DNA of 64,000 nucleotides. Origin: Novosphingobium sediminicola. Lineage in GTDB: Bacteria; Pseudomonadota; Alphaproteobacteria; Sphingomonadales; Sphingomonadaceae. The stretch covers positions 62,001 to 126,000 of the forward strand of contig NZ_JACIDX010000002.1 of the NCBI RefSeq assembly GCF_014196525.1, written 5' to 3'. A program made the translations under genes and the position numbers. Within the stretch, counting starts at the first letter, position 1. Each line of letters begins with the position of its first letter. Positions 62,768 through 64,000 of the stretch are shown here, one piece after another. The notes under the pieces were generated by a model. That model was not told the origin of the DNA. It saw only the letters and a list, made by a program, of their open reading frames with translations, and searched no databases.

Positions 62768-63486
62768 ACGGCACCATCCACGGCGTCGGCCTTGGCCCCG
62801 GCGCCGCCGACCTGCTGAGCGTGCGCGCTGACCGACTGGTGCGCGGCACCCGCCACATCGCCTATTTCCGCAAGGCGGGTCGCCCCGGACAGGCGCGGCG
62901 CATTGCCGAGGGGATGCTGCGCGAGGATGCGGTGGAGATCGCGATGGAATACCCGGTGACCACCGAGATCCCCCTGAGTGATCCGCGCTATAATGAATGT
63001 CTGTCAGCCTTTTATGCCCAATGCACGCAAAGGTTGATCGACCTGTCGAGCGCGGGCCATGACATCGTGGTGCTGTGCGAGGGCGATCCGTTTTTCTATG
63101 GCTCCTTCATGCATCTCCATTCGCGGCTGACGGGCGTGGTGCCGGTCGCGGTGGTGCCGGGCATCACCGGCATGGCGGGCGCTTGGCACGCCACCGCCAT
63201 GCCGATCACATGGGGCGATGATGTGTTGACCGTGGCCATGGCCACCCTGCCCGAAGAGGAATTGACCCGCCGCATCCGCGATACCGACGCGCTGGTGGTA
63301 ATGAAGATCGGGCGCAACATGGCCAAGCTGCGCCGCGCAGTGGCGGCGGCGGGACGCCAGGATGCGGCATGGCTGGTCGAATATGCCGCCATGCCGGGAC
63401 AGCGCGTGACGCCTCTGGCCGAGGCCAAGGAAGTGACGCCCTATTTCTCGATCCTGCTGATCCATGGACAGGGGCGACGACCATGA
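62764..63486 (+). CDS. cobI: Precorrin-2 C20-methyltransferase
   Basis: A 240-residue SAM-dependent methyltransferase. The class III fold shows IHGVGLGPGAADLLSVRA, VVLCEGDPFFYGSFMHLHSRL, VPGITGMAGAWHATAMPI and ALVVMKIGRNMAKLRRA. It overlaps cobH and cobJ (ATGA). Confidence 0.95.
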   Translation: MNGTIHGVGLGPGAADLLSVRADRLVRGTRHIAYFRKAGRPGQARRIAEGMLREDAVEIAMEYPVTTEIPLSDPRYNECLSAFYAQCTQRLIDLSSAGHDIVVLCEGDPFFYGSFMHLHSRLTGVVPVAVVPGITGMAGAWHATAMPITWGDDVLTVAMATLPEEELTRRIRDTDALVVMKIGRNMAKLRRAVAAAGRQDAAWLVEYAAMPGQRVTPLAEAKEVTPYFSILLIHGQGRRP

Positions 63487-64000
63487 GCGGCATCCTCTCC
63501 ATTGCGGGCCTTGGGCCGGGCGGCGAGGCGCTGATCACGCCCGAGGTCGCCGCCGCGCTGGCCGAGGCCACGGATGTGATCGGCTATATCCCCTATGTCG
63601 CGCGGGTCGCGCCGCGCGAGGGGTTGGTGCTGCATCCATCCGACAACCGGGTCGAACTCGACCGGGCCGCCCTTGCCCTGCGCCTTGCCGCAGAGGGGCG
63701 GAGGGTGGTGGTGGTTTCCTCGGGCGATCCCGGGGTATTCGCCATGGCCGCCGCCGTGTTCGAGGCGCTGGAGGCCGGACCGTCCCATTGGCGCGATCTC
63801 GACATTCGCGTGCTGCCCGGCATCACCGCCATGCTGGCGGCCAGCGCGCGCGCCGGGGCGCCGCTGGGCCATGATTTCTGCGCGATCAACCTTTCGGACA
63901 ATCTCAAGCCGTGGACGCTGATCGAAAAGCGCCTGCGTCTGGCGGTAGAGGCCGATTTCGCCATGGCCTTTTACAACCCGCGCTCAAAATCCCGGCCCGA
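63483..64000 (+). CDS. cobJ: Precorrin-3B C17-methyltransferase (5' part only)
   Basis: The first about 172 codons of CobJ before the right edge. MSGILSIAGLGPGGEALITP, VIGYIPYVARV, VVVSSGDPGVFAMAAAVFEAL, VLPGITAMLAASARAGAPLGHDFCAINLSD and AFYNPRSKSR match the family. Co-translated with cobI. Confidence 0.95.
   Translation, partial: MSGILSIAGLGPGGEALITPEVAAALAEATDVIGYIPYVARVAPREGLVLHPSDNRVELDRAALALRLAAEGRRVVVVSSGDPGVFAMAAAVFEALEAGPSHWRDLDIRVLPGITAMLAASARAGAPLGHDFCAINLSDNLKPWTLIEKRLRLAVEADFAMAFYNPRSKSRP

Overview
The window looks like chromosomal DNA of an alphaproteobacterium, most probably a sphingomonad (Novosphingobium / Sphingomonas / Sphingobium type). This is inferred from the high GC content, dense operons with many ATGA start/stop overlaps, a short LOV-HTH protein of the EL222 type, a TonB-dependent receptor beside sugar-type enzymes, an aerobic CobN-type B12 pathway and an aromatic ring-hydroxylating operon. 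No rRNA, tRNA, insertion sequence, phage gene or CRISPR array was seen.

Layout. 1-6.5 kb: a PQQ/cytochrome c dehydrogenase (cut by the left edge) faces an MFS transporter, a UPF0303 protein, a DUF1080 gene broken by a one-base frameshift, and OpgD. 6.8-12.6 kb: a light and oxidative-stress group with a photolyase/cryptochrome, a LOV-HTH regulator, FolE, a renalase-like flavoprotein, YaaA and Ohr. 12.6-16 kb: an SDR/LysR divergent pair and an RTX calcium-binding protein. 16-22 kb: an arginine succinyltransferase operon with two AstA paralogues and an M20 hydrolase where AstE is expected. 22-25 kb: HglS and a benzoylformate decarboxylase. 25-32.9 kb: an outer-membrane barrel, a LysR regulator, a MATE exporter, an Lrp regulator, phenylalanine hydroxylase with its pterin dehydratase, a ClC channel and prolyl aminopeptidase. 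33-41 kb: a full kdpFABCDE potassium system preceded by an extra 27-residue membrane peptide. 41-42 kb: a DUF2239 gene divergent from a GIY-YIG gene. 42-51 kb: an eight-gene minus-strand operon (Rieske oxygenase alpha and beta, acyl-CoA ligase, thiolase-like protein without catalytic Cys or His, DUF35, EthD-like, flavin reductase, GntR) with a divergent aromatic-acid-type MFS. 51-54.7 kb: a Tat-exported TIM-barrel isomerase divergent from a TonB receptor. 54.8-64 kb: two near-identical cobalamin riboswitches, one before a nickel/cobalt permease and one before cobW-cobN-cobG-cobH-cobI-cobJ (cut by the right edge).

How the parts fit. FolE makes the pterin precursor that could serve both PhhA and a photolyase antenna. 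The ast operon and HglS degrade arginine and lysine-derived 2-oxoadipate. The B12 block couples cobalt uptake, a metallochaperone, cobalt chelation and corrin-ring methylation under B12 control. The most novel-looking parts are the oxygenase/ligase/aldolase-like operon with no assigned substrate, the LOV-controlled photolyase/folE group, and the duplicated riboswitch with its downstream expression platform. All functions are assigned by reading translated sequence and motifs, with no database search.
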